A stretch of DNA of 64,000 nucleotides from Paramarasmius palmivorus (taxonomy: Eukaryota > Basidiomycota > Agaricomycetes > Agaricales > Marasmiaceae). The notes beneath the pieces were generated by a model that was not told the DNA's origin, searched no databases, and saw nothing but the letters and a program-made list of their open reading frames with translations. A program made the translations under genes and the position numbers. Shown one piece after another: positions 1 to 12,609 of this stretch (positions are counted from its first letter, which is position 1; each line of letters starts with the position of its first letter). The DNA lies in assembly GCA_037176845.1 (NCBI GenBank), contig JAYKXP010000049.1, positions 124,001 through 188,000 of the forward strand, read 5' to 3'.

Positions 1-960
1 GAAAACGAATTCCAAGAATAGCATTTGTTTGATCAGGAAAAAAACTACGAGAAATTCCTGAATGAACCAAAATCAGTCTCAATTAATCGCTCAAAACTGC
101 CGTGGACTCACCAACAACAGAATTGCACCCGCAACCAAGCCACGGTTTGCTCCTTCGACATGCTCTTCACCGACCTCCCTATGCTCGACAATAGCTGGTA
201 TGGGCCTGTTCGCCTGCCGCTCGCGTTCAGCGACCTAGACAACCATGAGAAAAATGCAACAGCAGTGAGGCAGTTTGAGAAGCCTACCTGTATCATGTAG
301 AGCAAACTGTCGTCTTCTATGCAAGGCTGATACTAGATGTCTATTAGAATCACTCGTCGCGCTGATCAAACACCAGAGAAAACCTACTGGGCCATCCTCC
401 TCGTCAGGATACACGGGGCGACGGTAAGGATGGTATCGAGGGACTGAGCTTATGCGTGTCGAAGGGATCCTCAGCCACTGGGCCCTTGCAATGTTTCTGG
501 TCTTCATGGGCATGTCGTACGACCCAGCAGGTGAGAGTTCCGTTCTGAGGTGTGCTGTTAATGGCGCGGGAATGAACCAAACCTTGTCCATCTGTGATGC
601 TTCATACATAACGCAACACAAAACCCAAGCTGCGGAAAACCCAACCAAAACGCGAAGGAAAGGTGCCATAGATATAGCAGGAGCATGAGGGATATGTTGA
701 ATGTCTGGTATTTGGATTCATCAATGGGAGTTGACATTTGCTGAACGTTACAATTTGATAGCACAGCATATTGCTGCTCGCGGCACGACCGCGAAACACC
801 TACACCCTTACAACCCCTTGGTCTGCAAATCCAAATTCATGCCAATAGGCTGGAACGGACGTTTCCCTGAACCTTCATCAACCCCCTCAAAGCCCCATTC
901 TCCCATGAATACCCATATCACAACTTTCGTCCGAAGATAATCCTTGTCGACTTGGTAAAT
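1..960. repeat. Partial copy of the window-end repeat family
   Basis: This stretch aligns by eye with 6,028-6,960: both open with a shared GAATTCCAAGAA and keep matching blocks such as CCACAATAGCTGGTA-like text and a CGACGG-TAAGGATG block. It is the tail of one repeat unit truncated by the window edge, abutting a second unit that begins near 975. All reading frames are broken by stops, and I see no intact gene. The underlying gene, where its intron is preserved in other copies, would run on the minus strand here. Confidence 0.7.
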
Positions 961-1479
961 CAGCCCCCAAGCCCATTCAACCACCTAACAGACCGTGAGG
1001 AAGGTGCAATGGCAGCGAGGTCCGAACGTCCTACCTATGTGATGGAGAGCAAACCGTCGTCCTCTATTCGAGGCTGCTACTAAACACATCAGAACAGCTC
1101 ATTCAACGACAAAGCTAAAGCATACAGGGGCACGTTCCTCGTCAAGATACACAGGACGGCGGTACGGATGACATCGGCGAACAGTGATTTTGGGTGTTGA
1201 AGGCCATTGGGACCGCATAAGAACGTTTGGATTCAAATTTGTGTATCCACGGCGCGGGAACGAATAGTGACCTTGTCCATCTTGTGACGATTCGCACACA
1301 TAACACAACACAGAGACCGGGACGAGGCTACCTCAGCAACGACGCAGGGGAGGAGTGGAATAAATAGCAGAGCACGAGCGGTATGTGGGGTCACAGCTTC
1401 GGTTTCATCAACGGGAGTCATTTGCTGATTGAGACATGACAGCTCGATACTATACCGCGACAATGCTGCTCGCGACCTG

Positions 1480-2580
1480 AACGCCAAGCAGCTGCACCCC
1501 TACAGCCCCAACGCCAAATCTGAAACCATGCAAATATCCTGGACAAAAGCAGAGGTTTTCCGGACACATCATCAACTCCCTAAAGCTCTCCGAGTAGCCC
1601 CACTCTCCATGCATACCCAAATCATAGCTCCCTTGTCGACTCGCTGGACTAACGCCAAGGTTGACAGCCACCTCTTGCAAAAACGGGACACCCCAATGGA
1701 AATCAGTACAGTCGCTCATCTCTCTAGAGGGGGAGGCGACCGGCACGTGGTTCTCTAAAATGCTGTATGATCAGGCTATGGACATTTTCAACAGTTATAC
1801 AACATACCCTCAGCTGCGTCAACGCGCAAAAACCTCGATCATGGGCCCCCCAAGCACTCATTCAATCTTTCCGCCCTTCCGCCCCAATAGTTCTCCGGAA
1901 TCCTCCAAACTAGCCAGAAGCTGGTGTCCTGTTTGTACGAGTGCTAGACAGAGTAATAGTATGTGCACAGCCACGGTCGCACAGTGACTCTCACCAAGCG
2001 CCACCCCTACAGATACTACCGCAATGCCCCATAGAGCAACGTGTGCATGAAGGAAATATGTGTGCAATTGTCCACCACCACCAGCAACAGCTTCAAGACT
2101 GAGACCGACGGCCTCGTCAAGAACCATTGCAATTTGGTAGCAGGCTGGTTTCCAACGACCATTGAACGACAGAGTGCATCAAGAAAACCATCGACCACTG
2201 TGTTCAATCTTGCATCTTCAGTGTGTTGCACCGATGTCCGTTTCGCTGTGAGGTACAGTTTCAGTAAAACACGCTCCAAAAAAATGTGGACTATTGCGAC
2301 ATACCGGAACCCATCCAACTGTTCCAAACCAAAGGCACCACCATTTGGCTATCCAAAGCCTTGAAAAGGTCTCTACATCCTCCAAGTCTCATAAAACAGA
2401 CGACTCGTTGACATGCTGCTGTGTTCTGGGTGTCTTGCCAAATTTTCCGGAGAGCAGGATGCGCTCCTAAGCATTCTTGGGACCACGAATGTCGTCGTCG
2501 TTTGCTGCATCCTTCAGATTGTTACTGGGTTGTTATTTCTTGGGGCTTCCACAGGCTAAATTTCTGAATCGAATGCCGGC
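1480..2580 (-). pseudogene. Relic of the repeat-borne spliced gene, left copy
   Basis: Minus-strand translation gives fragments shared with the other copies, including DGFLDAL, SLEAV, HTYFLHAHV and GVALGE, followed by a hydrophobic run ending in HILLLCLALVQTGHQLLASL. That pattern would suit one or two membrane segments. An intron with a GTATGT donor, a TTTACTGA branch-like site and a CAG acceptor (2,246-2,304) fixes the strand. Frameshifts and stops interrupt every frame. I do not recognise the family. The best-preserved reading frame of this region is in the right arm, at about 62,712-63,097. Confidence 0.5.
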
Positions 2581-3299
2581 TGAAGGCTGGCGGGTCCATT
2601 GTCGGGTCCTTGTTCTTCGAGTACAGCCCAGCTGTCGAGGACGGGTATTACGATGAGAAGAATGGTAAGAAAAAAGGGCGAATCATGACCATGATGGTGG
2701 TGCAAGTAGAAAGCAAGTGACCCTGAAAGCGACCTCGAGGCGGTTATCGAGTGCGGAGACATATTTCGGCTCTATCTATACCCGACGACCCTAGCTTAGG
2801 AATGCTCAGCTCGAGAGCAGGAATGTATCGGCATGTCGTCCACGGTGCATGGGGGTCAGGACGAGTCTCCCCTAGGCAAACATCGGCGCTCGACTACTCG
2901 CCTGATAAGAGGGACTCTGAACTGGGACATTCATGGTCAGTTCTACACTTTTTTGTCCTCTTAACTCATAGACTGCACGCAATAGGTTCGTTCTGGTCTC
3001 ATTCGCATTGAGGCTGGGATGAAGTCCGCCGTCATGCTAGGAGTCGAAGGAGAACCGTCTATCTTCGTTCTCTGCTTCTACTAGACAGTTCCGAAGTCGC
3101 CAGCAAGAGCTCTCGAAAGTTATTTAGGACCTAGAGGTTAGGACGGTGCGTTAACACTCTGGCTTTATCATTACGCCCAAACACCTGTCTTCCGGAATGC
3201 AGAACTCCCAATAAATGTCCTGGCTGAACATTCATTTATTACACCCTTCTCCATTCATCTGTAACATCGCCTTCTCGCTCTCGATGCGAATTCCCCAAC

Positions 3300-3823
3300 C
3301 AATCGATAAAATGTCTATAGACGACCTTCCGAGCCTGCCCATGGCCGGCCAGCTGCAGTCAAGACCACCATTATGATAACGTCCGTCTGGGCGCCAGTCT
3401 TTCCATCAGCTCGTGAAAACGGGCATACCACCATGCTCGCGTTCGATAAAAAAGCTGATTCAATACCGCTGGTCGATAGGACCCCGAGACCTGGAAAAGC
3501 ACGTTAGCCTGAGCCATTCAAAATCAGTACGTTGGGCGAAGTAAACTCCTAGATGGAATCTATACAACCTCCTCTTGTGAACAGCTCATTATAAACAAGT
3601 AGCGCCGAAGAACGAAAAGATGTACAGTAGCCGCACAGACATGATGGATCTTCTCATAATTGAGTGGTAACATTGTCTCGAGTGTTATTGAAGCATATGG
3701 TTGGGTGCGATTACAGATTTTGGAGAAGTTACCAGCCAGGACACACACGAAGACTGGGCTGTCTGGCAGTGTAATGGCCTCAATAAGCCTCTTCGTTAGA
3801 TAAACGTAAACGCCCGTCTTCAA
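3300..3823 (-). pseudogene. Broken copy of the repeat-borne secreted-protein gene (left)
   Basis: The sequence parallels the intact gene at 8,720-9,521: RLSNEEAY matches part of exon 1 and a HFIDWLGNSH block matches its C-terminus (QFNDWLRNSH). The glutamine codon after the conserved Gly-x-Tyr is replaced by TGA, and the signal-peptide part of exon 1 is not recognisable upstream. The right-arm copy carries the same TGA, so the loss appears older than the split of the two arms. Confidence 0.65.
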
Positions 3824-4160
3824 GTCGGGCGCTTGTTTTGGACAGGATGTAGATCACCTCTCTTCGCGAACTCAGTAATTAAGTGTGCCCCTTGACCATC
3901 AGTATGCTCTCTAAAATCTTCAAAAGGCCGATATGTATTCCAGAGCTTCAGGTTGGCGCTGTAGAAGGAGGCCTAAAACTCCGCAAGAAAGCGAAACGAC
4001 TGTCCGTGATAAGCGTATATCTCAGCCAAGAAACACAGATCAGACGAAACCCCATGGGGAAAGGTGGCATGAGAATGATGGGCGCTTGTCTTGTATCCGG
4101 CTTTCCGCAGAACGCCCATCGCAATAGTATACAAAGTCTATGTAAGTGATACCGCTTGAA

Positions 4161-5556
4161 ATGCCCTTCTTACCCCCCGAGCTAATTCCCCCGATTCTCC
4201 AAAATCTCCCAGATGATGCAACGGTCAACAATTGCGCCCTGGTTTGTCGGTCATGGTCCTATATATCCCGCGACATCTCTTTTCACACCCTGGAAATTTT
4301 GCACTGGAAAAGCGGTCTTTCGACAAAGGGAAGAGCCGCAAAAGTCGCCAGGTTTCATTCCCTTTGTGCAAGTCCTTTAGAAACATTTTCGAGCACGAAA
4401 ATCCTCAAACTCGAACTTTCGGATGATTGGGCGGACGAACTAGATGATTGTGATCTGGCAGGACTGCATTGGGAAATCAATGCACTACTGGAGTGGCAGT
4501 CTTCTGAGAAGAGCTTTGCAGGATTGTTTCCGTCTGTGAAGCATATCTCGCTGACCTTCGGGAACGGAAACGTGTCGTGGAGCTCGTTCTCTAGTACAGC
4601 ACAACAAACACTCAGAGGGTTCGTGACTGTCACAGAACTCACCCTGAAGGGCACACGTTTCAGCCCCATCGAGGTTCAGGATCTCATTCATTCTTTCCCA
4701 TTGCTAGAGTCGTTGGAACTCAGTCTTCCTCGCTCCCTTCCCGACCAAATACCCATGACCCTGACTGCCCCACAACCCTGTCCTCTCACACTGGAGAGGA
4801 TATCGATCCATAGCGTACAAGCCTCCCAAGTCATTCTTTCGCTCGTCACCTCCCCATGCCGAATCACCACTCTGCACATTGGAGCCGCCATATTTCTCAT
4901 TCCACCTCAACGGCAACCTCTCCATACCGAGCCCCATTCATACATATCACAATTGCTCCGCACAGTCTCTTTCACCCTTGAGGAACTGAGATGTCACTCC
5001 GGTTACTTCAGAACACGCGAAGTCGGTGAGCATGTTGCCTCTGTTCTCAAAATTTTCCGTCTGTTGCTAAGCTCAAATCTTAGACAGATGTCTTGCACAC
5101 CTTGATCTGAACGGGCTCAACAAGTTACGGCAACTAGAGCTTTATTTCACTCGCATAGATGATGACGCACCATTCCCGTCGTCACTCCTCGATTTCTTCG
5201 ACAAAATCTCACAATACGACAAACCCCCGCGCCTAGAAGTGCTCTCCATACCATATCTTCCCGAGCATGTTCATTTCATGGACATGCAAAAATTCGATGA
5301 GATACTCCAACGACCTTGCTTTTCCTCTCTCCGGCAGCTCAAATGCGAGTTTTTCTGCAGCTACACGCAGAAGGACGTAAGAAAGCAGCACGATTCCGGG
5401 AAGAGGCAATTTCCCAAGCCAGATGAGGATTCTCCCGCTGAGGTAGATCTTCAAAAGCGGATCCAGGACTTCAGGACCGTTCACCTCTGCAAGTGCGAAG
5501 AGCGTGGTATTCTCGTGATGGATATTTACTATGACTACAATCCTCAACCCAAGTAG
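4161..5556 (+). CDS. F-box protein with leucine-rich C-terminal half (left paralog)
   Basis: The first ATG in the conserved frame is at 4,161 and gives MPFLPPELIPPILQNL, an F-box start followed by NNCALVCRSWSYISRDISFHTL. F-box proteins are substrate adaptors of SCF ubiquitin ligases; the remaining ~370 residues form irregular leucine-rich strands that would bind the target. Two exons: 4,161-5,025 and 5,084-5,556, joined by a 58-base intron (GTGAGC donor, TTAG acceptor) that restores the frame into RCLAHLDLNG. The protein is a clear paralog of the gene at 56,329: both share the intron position and the C-terminal KPDEDS...QKRIQ...RGILV block. It lies between two repeat copies. F-box families expand widely in agarics, so the target cannot be guessed. 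Confidence 0.8.
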
Positions 5557-6027
5557 GCGTGTTCACCCACTCCAATGGGTCTCGATACCGATCTGTATGT
5601 AGATTCAAGGACAGGGCGCTTATTACGGCGCGGACTTTCAGAAATAGGACATCTGGTGCTTTTGATTCGTTGACAAGTGCTCTACATAGGCTAGCACGAC
5701 GGGCATAGAAAACGCCAGGTAGTTACAGAGTACACCTTCGGAGTCCTTTGAATTAATGTGGATACGTAGCAGAGCTTGACCAGACATGACGGGTAGCAAT
5801 AGCGGGCAGTAGTGATATAATATACATCTGAAGTAAAATGTGTAAAATGTGAGGTTGCGAAATGTAAAGCGATTGTATGGCACAGGAAAGGGTTCTAAAA
5901 GTAGGCGAGAGAGCAAACTGTGTCTTCAGTCAGTTGATGCCTCCAAACAAGAAGTACGACTACTCACAAGTCCAGAAGATCGATGTTTTGGCCACATAAA
6001 CTTCACTCTCCATTCGCTTGACCATGT
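5557..6027. other. Intergenic, no gene seen
   Basis: AT-leaning spacer between the left F-box gene and the inner repeat copy. No reading frame with conserved content, RNA gene or clear promoter was found. Confidence 0.6.
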
Positions 6028-9000
6028 CTGAAAATGAATTCCAAGAACAAGAGTTGTTTGACCATGAGGGAAAGCGCGAGGAATTCCTGAATGAGCCAAC
6101 ATCAGTTCTGAGAGTAACTGCTCACAACAGCCACGGACTAACCAACAACAGTACCACACCCACGATGAAGCCATAGTTTTCTTCTTCAACATGCCCTTCA
6201 CCATCCTCCCTACGTTCCACAATAGCTGGTACGGGTCCGGGGGCGACCTAGACAACCATGAGAAAGATACAGGAGAGAGATTGAGTAGCATACCTGTATC
6301 ATGTAGAGCAAACTGTCATCTTCTACGCGGGGCTGATACTAGACATCTATCAGAATTGCTTGTTGCGTTGGCCAACTGCGAGGTAAAACATACTGGGCCA
6401 TCCTCCTCGTCAGGATACACTGGGCGACGGTAAGGATGATAACGGGGAACTGAGCCTTTGCGTGTCGAAGGTATCCTCAGCCACTGGGCCCCGGCAATGT
6501 TTCTGGTCTTCGCAGGCATGTCGTACGACCCAGGTGGTGAGAGTTAAGTTTTGAGGTGTGCTGTTGACGGCGCGGGAACGAACAGAAACCTTCTCCATCT
6601 TGTGATGTTTCGAACATAACATAACGCAAAATCCAAGCTGCGGGGAACCCAACCAAAACGCGAAGGATGACGGGGGCAATCATAAGCTGGAGCGTGAGTG
6701 ATTTGTGAAATGTCAGGTATTTGTTTTCATCAGCGGGAGTCGACATTTGTTGATGGAGATGTTACAGTTCGATAGCACGCCACGACAATGCTGCTCGCAG
6801 CCTGAAGGCCTGACCACCGCTGCAACCCTACAGCCCCATCCCCTGCAAATCTGAAACCATGCAAATATCCTGGACAAAAGCGGAGGTTTCCTAGACTCTT
6901 CATCAATTCCCCAGAACTCTCAGAGTACGCCCCACTCTCCATGAATACTCGAATCACAGCTCGATGTCGTCTAAGGATATCCCTTGTCGACTCGCCGGAC
7001 TAACGCCAAACCCAACCTGAGCCACCTCTTGCAAAAACGGGACACCCCAATGAAAGTCAGTGCGGTCGTTCATTTCTCTGGAATGCTGTATAATGAGGCT
7101 ATGGGCATTTTCAACGATCATACAACATACTCTCAGTCGCGTCAAGCAAGATAACGCGCAGAAACCTCAAACATAATTCCTTCAAGCCCTCGGTCGACCT
7201 TTCCACCTCAAAATAGTTCTCTAGATCCCCCAAACTAGCCAGAAGCTGGTATCCCGTGTGTACGAGCGCTAAACAGAGTAATATCAGCACGTGCATAGCA
7301 TGCTTGCGGAATGACTCACCATGACCGAGCGCCACCCCTACCGATACTACCACAGTGCCTATGGAACAACAGTGAAGGAAATATGTGTGCGATTGTCCTC
7401 CACCACCAGCAGTTTCAAGTCTGAAATCGACTGCCTCGAGAAGAACCATTGCAAGTTGGTGACAGGCTGGGTTACGACGACCATAGACAACCGAGTGCAT
7501 CAAGAAAAGTATCGACTTCTGTGTTGGATTCTGCATCTTCATGTGTCGTGCCGAAGTCTATTTCGCTGTGAAGTGCCACCTCAGTAAAACACACCCCCAA
7601 GAGTGTGGATTATTGCGACATACCGGACCCTTCTCAAATGTTCCAAACCAAAGGCGCCACCATTTGGCTATCCAAGCCTTAAAAAGGTCTCTACATCCTC
7701 CAAAGTCTGTAAAGCAGACAAATCGTTGGCATGTTGCTGGAGAGGTGGTCCTAGTGTCCTGTCGATTTTTCTGGAGAGCAGGATGCTCCTGAAGAGCTCT
7801 TGGAGATTTTGAGATCACGAACGCCGTCTTCTTCTTCTGCGTCCTTTGGAGTGTTGTTTCTTGGGGGTTTCACGGGCTGATTTCCTGAATGAAATGCCAG
7901 CTGAAGGCTGGTAGGTCCATTGTCGAGTCTTTGTTCGTGCTGCGCCCACGTCTGGAGTCTAATCCCGGCTATTGTGTATGGTTGCTACGACGAGGAGAAC
8001 GGTGAGAGCGAAAGACGAGTCGTGACGAATATGGTGGTGGAATGCAAGTGACCTGGAGGCCGTGATCGAGGGTTGAAATTTCGGCTCTATATGATATACC
8101 CGACGACCCTAGGCCCCTCAAATTGAAAAACTTTCTTTCTGTCGTCCTCTACGATGCTTAGAAATGTCCAGCTCGAGAACAGGAATGGATAGGCATGTAG
8201 TTCATGACAGGATGTGAGTTCGAAGGGGACTTCGAGAGTCACGGTGAGTTCTAGTACACACACGTCCTGTCCTCTCACGGTTGGCTTATGACCCACGATA
8301 GCCTTGTTCGTATCGGGAATGCGACGGAGACTGTCGCCATGCTAGAAGTTGCAGGAGAGTCATTTCTCGCAAAAAGACTCGAAGAAGTGGGTATCTTAAC
8401 ATATGCTGTCAGTGGAACGCGCAGGGGTACTCTGCCATACCGCTCAGCGGCTCAGTCTTCAGCAAGAAATCTCGAACATTCTCTAGCGGCCCATGATGCA
8501 TGACGGATCGACGTCTCTCTGGCTTTACAAGTTTAATACAAGAATGAGGAGTCTTAGTATCTTTGTCCAGAATACCTATGGTCGCAAGGCATCACACAGT
8601 AACGCGGAATCTCAATAATCAATAACCTCCATTCAACTCTTCCTGGCAGGGTGTACAGTGTACATTCGTGTATTACGCTCTTTATATGCATTTGTCTCGC
8701 CTATTGCCTCACTCAGACCTCACTCTGAATGCGAATTTCTCAACCAATCGTTGAACTGTCCGTAGATCACCTCTCCTCCAGTTCCCGAACCTGCCCAGTC
8801 AAGGAGGGCATCCCACCATATATCAATGACTTCCGTCTGGGCACTAAAATTCTTTCATCAGCAAACACAGCTCGTAAAATGAGTTATAGCAGGCACGACA
8901 CGTACTCTGGCCATACATCCGAACCTAGCTCGTCCAGTGTCCGATAAATAAAATCGATGTAATACTGTTGGTCGATAGGACACCGAGGAGGTGCGGAAAG

Positions 9001-9420
9001 GCAATACGTCGCGATATTTTGATTCCAGACCTGCGCAAAACCGGAGCTTCAGCCTGAACATTTCTTGCTCGTGGAAGGGTAGAGCTCGTACGTCCTGTGT
9101 GAGGAAAAATCCTTGATGTCCGAGGCTAGCAATCTCAGGATTCATACATCCTGCAATTCCAACGGTTTTCTCTGTCTGTGCGTACACAAGTCATTTTCGA
9201 ACAAGTGGCAGCGGCGAACGGAAGGACTTACACCTTGACAAGTAGCAGCGGCCACACAGACATGGTCGTCCCACAGCTGAGTGGTGAGGTTGTCCCGAAC
9301 GTTGTTGAAGCATGCGGTTGTCTACGCGCGGATTACAGACCTGAAGGAGATTGCAAGCGGGAGCAACATACAAGAACTTTACATGCAGGGCTATAATGGC
9401 CTTGATACACCCCTTCATTA
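6028..9420 (-). repeat. Inner left copy of the window-end repeat
   Basis: This copy lies in the same orientation as the left arm. It begins with the GAATTCCAAGAACA block also seen at position ~8 and carries the conserved intron at 7,566-7,623 (minus strand). Its distal part holds the only intact version of the repeat-associated secreted-protein gene (8,720-9,521). Across the first 2 kb the frames are broken as in the other copies. It is more diverged from the two outer arms than they are from each other. Confidence 0.7.
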
Positions 9421-9521
9421 GATATCCACTCATCGCATTGCGAGGCTGTTTGGGCCGATGCTGATCCCAAACCCGACACCGCGAGTAGACAGAAGGAGAA
9501 GAGTGCTTTCGAGCTGAACAT
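8720..9521 (-). CDS. Small secreted cysteine-containing protein, 5 exons, 189 aa
   Basis: I built this model by hand. Exons on the minus strand are 9521-9372, 9321-9232, 9175-9092, 9030-8902 and 8836-8720; all four introns (50, 56, 61 and 65 bases) are GT-AG and fall between codons. The protein starts with a classic signal peptide (MFSSKALFSFCLLAVSGLGS, cleavage likely after SASA or AQT) and has seven cysteines after it. The C-terminus reads EVIDIWWDALLDWAGSG then QFNDWLRNSHSE. Tryptophan-rich secreted proteins ending in a similar NDWL motif are, from memory, common uncharacterised agaric proteins. A TATA-like TATAAAAA on the minus strand lies about 40 bases upstream of the ATG (near 9,561). 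Paralogous copies in both outer repeat arms are broken. Function is unknown; an extracellular role is inferred from the signal peptide only. Confidence 0.75.
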
Positions 9522-10223
9522 CTTGATGCTGAGTACTCTACAGAGAGTGTCTCTGGGTTTTTATAGTGTAGAGTTCCAGTCATCTGATTTTGGATATGGG
9601 CATCGTAGGCCGTTTTGCGAAGGGTAATCATAAGGGTCGAAGGTTGGACAGCTTGTTGGACGTTTAGACAGATGCCATGGCAGGCTGAGTAGTCGCATCT
9701 AGTCGTATACACCCGAATTCTGGTTTGTGAAGACGAGTGGTGTCCGAAATGCTGCTGAGGTTAGTGTTCTTTGACGGGGTGCAAGGATGCGCTAAGTGTA
9801 GGTATAGACATTGCAAGAACCTGGAGGAGGCGTTCTGAAAGAAAACATGATCCGAAGGTTCTTGCAGAACACGGAGGCCTCGACGTATGGAAAGCACGCC
9901 AAGGAAAAGAGGCGCGGACCAGACTCGGAGAATTATACGGTAACGATGGTGTTGTGGCCAATGGACGATCCTTCGATGCTCGGTTGATGAGGGGAAAAGG
10001 TGGCTATGTATCAGTACTAGAGCTTTGGCCTCGGCATTCCGACTTCATGTGTGCAATTCTTCGTGTTACACTTGTCGGGTATGGGGTCTCTAGTTCGCGG
10101 CTCGTCTCAAGTTCGTCTGAAATTAGATGCATTAAACATTCGGCGTAGGTATACAAAAAAGCACCTTCTAAACCCAACCATAAGCTTACACATAAATCGA
10201 AATTGAATGTCACACCCCATGCA
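9522..10223. other. Intergenic between the secreted-protein gene and the kinase gene
   Basis: Holds the promoter of the minus-strand secreted-protein gene (TATA-like element near 9,561-9,568) and the 3' flank of the kinase gene. Short frames here show no family resemblance. Confidence 0.6.
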
Positions 10224-12391
10224 TCACGACTGGCCTCTCAGCGCCTTCCCAACCCCAGTGACGAAAGCGACTAAACTCATAGCACCTGGATCCGGCGGCA
10301 ATTCATCGTTCCCTCCGACGTATGTCGCCCTACCCAACTTGGCCGTGAGCTTTGCGGTACCTTCACCGCCAGCACGACACGCTTGTTCGGCATGATCAAA
10401 AGACTTGGACGCAGCGTCCTCTGCCAAAGCCTCAACAAAGGGAATCAATGCATCCATAACTGTTCGATGACCGACCCGTGCCTTGGTGCTCTGTTTTAGG
10501 GTCTCGATAGCCCTGGAGGCAGCAAGACCCCAAAAGGCGATGTCGACAGCCGGGGCTCGACCAGAGGAATCAGATGATGAAGGTGCCAACATCCTGACCT
10601 CCGCAGTCAAAGCAGCGAGGAAAATCGAGTAGATGGCGCCAAGAGTACCACCGCAAGTGTCTGTAAAAACGTCGTTATAGACCGGAATACACAACAAAGA
10701 ATAGAAAGCAAGCGCTCACCATCGATGACTTCTGTTAGCGTGTTCAAAACACCGACCAACTCTCCACTGTCACAAAGGCCGTCATCCAGCGCCTTGAGAA
10801 CGGCCTTGGCACCATTTGCACACGTCTCACCACAATCGCCATCTCCAACAATGGTGTCCCATTTGGTGAGGTCAGGCTCGGCACCTAAAACCTCCAAAGC
10901 GCCTGCACGGATGATATCGCGAAGAGTCGCAGGGTTGACTAGAGGTATCACGAATGCTTTTCAGTCAAGTATGTAGGAGGTGATTCAGAGAGACTTACCC
11001 AATATCTTCCTTTCGCCACCTTCTTTCTGAGTTTCCTTGAGCGCTGCCTCGAGCTCAAATTTCTCGAACCTATCTTCCCGTGGCCGCTGATCTGCATCTG
11101 GGTTTGCTAAGGTACCTCCTGGCCAACCAGCTGCACCATGTGGAGCATCGACAAGAGAAAGAAGGAAGGGAATGTCGGTCTTCAAGTCTGGGTGTGAAGG
11201 AGATTCCGGAGACAAGAGTAGTCTGGAATTGTGGGTAAGGTTCCATAAGGATATTGAAAACCCAGGTGCATTCAGGGAGGTCATGAATGATCCACAGTAG
11301 CTACGTCTGACGCGAACCTTGAGCTTCTCGAGTTGTGTAATCACCTCGTCGATGACCGCATACATCTCAAGCACGCTCATTCCTCCCATGTTATTCACGA
11401 AGAGAACAACTTCGTCTCCCTGACCATTGCCCAAGTGCTCTCCGTAGGTGAAAGGTACGAAAGCTCGTTCCTTATCTTCTTGATTCAAACACAAATCGAG
11501 CATTCGAGCGATGAGCTGGTCTGGCGGAGGTTGATCTACGACGAACACCCCAGGTTCATTGTGGAGACCGAGACCAATTTCTATCTTGCCGGGTGGGATG
11601 ATTGAGTACTGTGAATTGTCGCGACCAGGGACATGGCAGTGGCCAAGGGTGCATGCAATGGAAACTAAGGAGGAAGTAACGGTTCTCCCGAGATGTAGAA
11701 CAGATGAAAAAGAAAGTGAAGCCTCTGAAGCAGCTCCTAGGATCTTGCACACTGGAGACGAGATAGCATAAGCATACTGTCGATGGACAGCAAGTATTTT
11801 GCTCACCTAGAATGACACCAGCTAAAGCACGTCGCCCAACCAATGCTCCTTTTGTACGGCCCACAGACACATCGTCGCCAACTGGAAGAATTGCGATATT
11901 CTCTACTCCGCTAGCGCGAGCTTGTTGGGCAGCAAGTCCGAAATGAAGGTTGTCACCGGCTGAAAAGAGCTTGTCAACAGCGAAAAATAAAGGACTAAAC
12001 AGAGCTCATACTGTAGTTTGTGATTATCACGACGATCCCATTGTTGCTCTTCACTTTGTTGATCGCGCCGAGAACTTGCTTCGCGCTGGGGCTGGCAAAG
12101 GTATCTCCGCTGACGCTGGCAGTCAGGAAACCGCGTCCAACGAAACCCGTCGAGCCTGGTTCGTGACCTATATCATTGGATTTAGATTAATCTAATACAC
12201 AGTAAATCAAGAAAAATTGAGGTCTCACCGGCTCCTCCACCACATATCAATGAGACCTTATTGGGGTCGTGCGATACATGATACACCGTTCGAATAGCAG
12301 GAATGAGTGCAAGGTCAGGATGCGAAGCAACAAGCCCCTTCAGCGATCTCACGACCAGGGTAGAGTGATCTGGGAAGATATGTCGGTCCAT
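10224..12391 (-). CDS. DAK1: Dihydroxyacetone-kinase-type sugar kinase (DhaK+DhaL fusion)
   Basis: ATP-dependent kinase of the dihydroxyacetone kinase family, which phosphorylates short ketoses such as dihydroxyacetone or, in bacterial relatives, erythrulose or apulose. The N-terminal DhaK domain shows LICGGGAG continuing into HEPGSTGF, then GDNLHFGLAAQQARASGV, GDDVSVGRTKGALVGRRALA and GLGLHNEPGV, whose histidine is the residue that binds substrate covalently in this family. The C-terminal DhaL domain has the nucleotide-metal motif VGDGDCGETCANG and GGTLGAIYSIFLAAL. Several short introns separate the exons. The ATG at 12,391 gives MDRHIFPDH, matching the family's N-terminus. It ends head-to-tail with the regulator gene next door, whose stop lies only about 220 bases from this start. 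The yeast enzymes detoxify dihydroxyacetone; the cluster context here suggests a dedicated C3-C5 ketose instead. Confidence 0.9.
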
Positions 12392-12609
12392 TTCAACTTG
12401 TCGGCCATGCTAGTCATTGGATCTTTAAAGTGAAGGTGGAAGGAACTTGGAAGTCGGAGTGAAAGGAGTTCGGACAACGTTCGGGATCATATATTCCCAT
12501 TATCCCGCGTTCCTCTTTCTCTCACAACATGAATCCGAACCAAAGTCCTTGACATAACAGAATTATAGTAATCGTACAATTCAAACATCCACTCAATACA
12601 TCCTAGGAC

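Larger units (their letters stand above)
975..4035 (-). repeat. Left arm of a large inverted repeat
   Basis: Read in reverse complement, this arm matches 60,715-64,000 with only scattered substitutions over most of its length. The opening block (ACCTAACAGACCGTGAGGAA) is shared exactly with the far right end. The right arm carries about 320 extra bases (60,781-61,100) that are absent here. The arm contains relics of two genes, both on the minus strand: an unrecognised spliced gene whose 59-base intron is still visible at 2,246-2,304, and a secreted-protein relic at 3,300-3,823. No terminal inverted repeats, target-site duplication or transposase were found, so the class of element is unknown. 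Confidence 0.8.
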
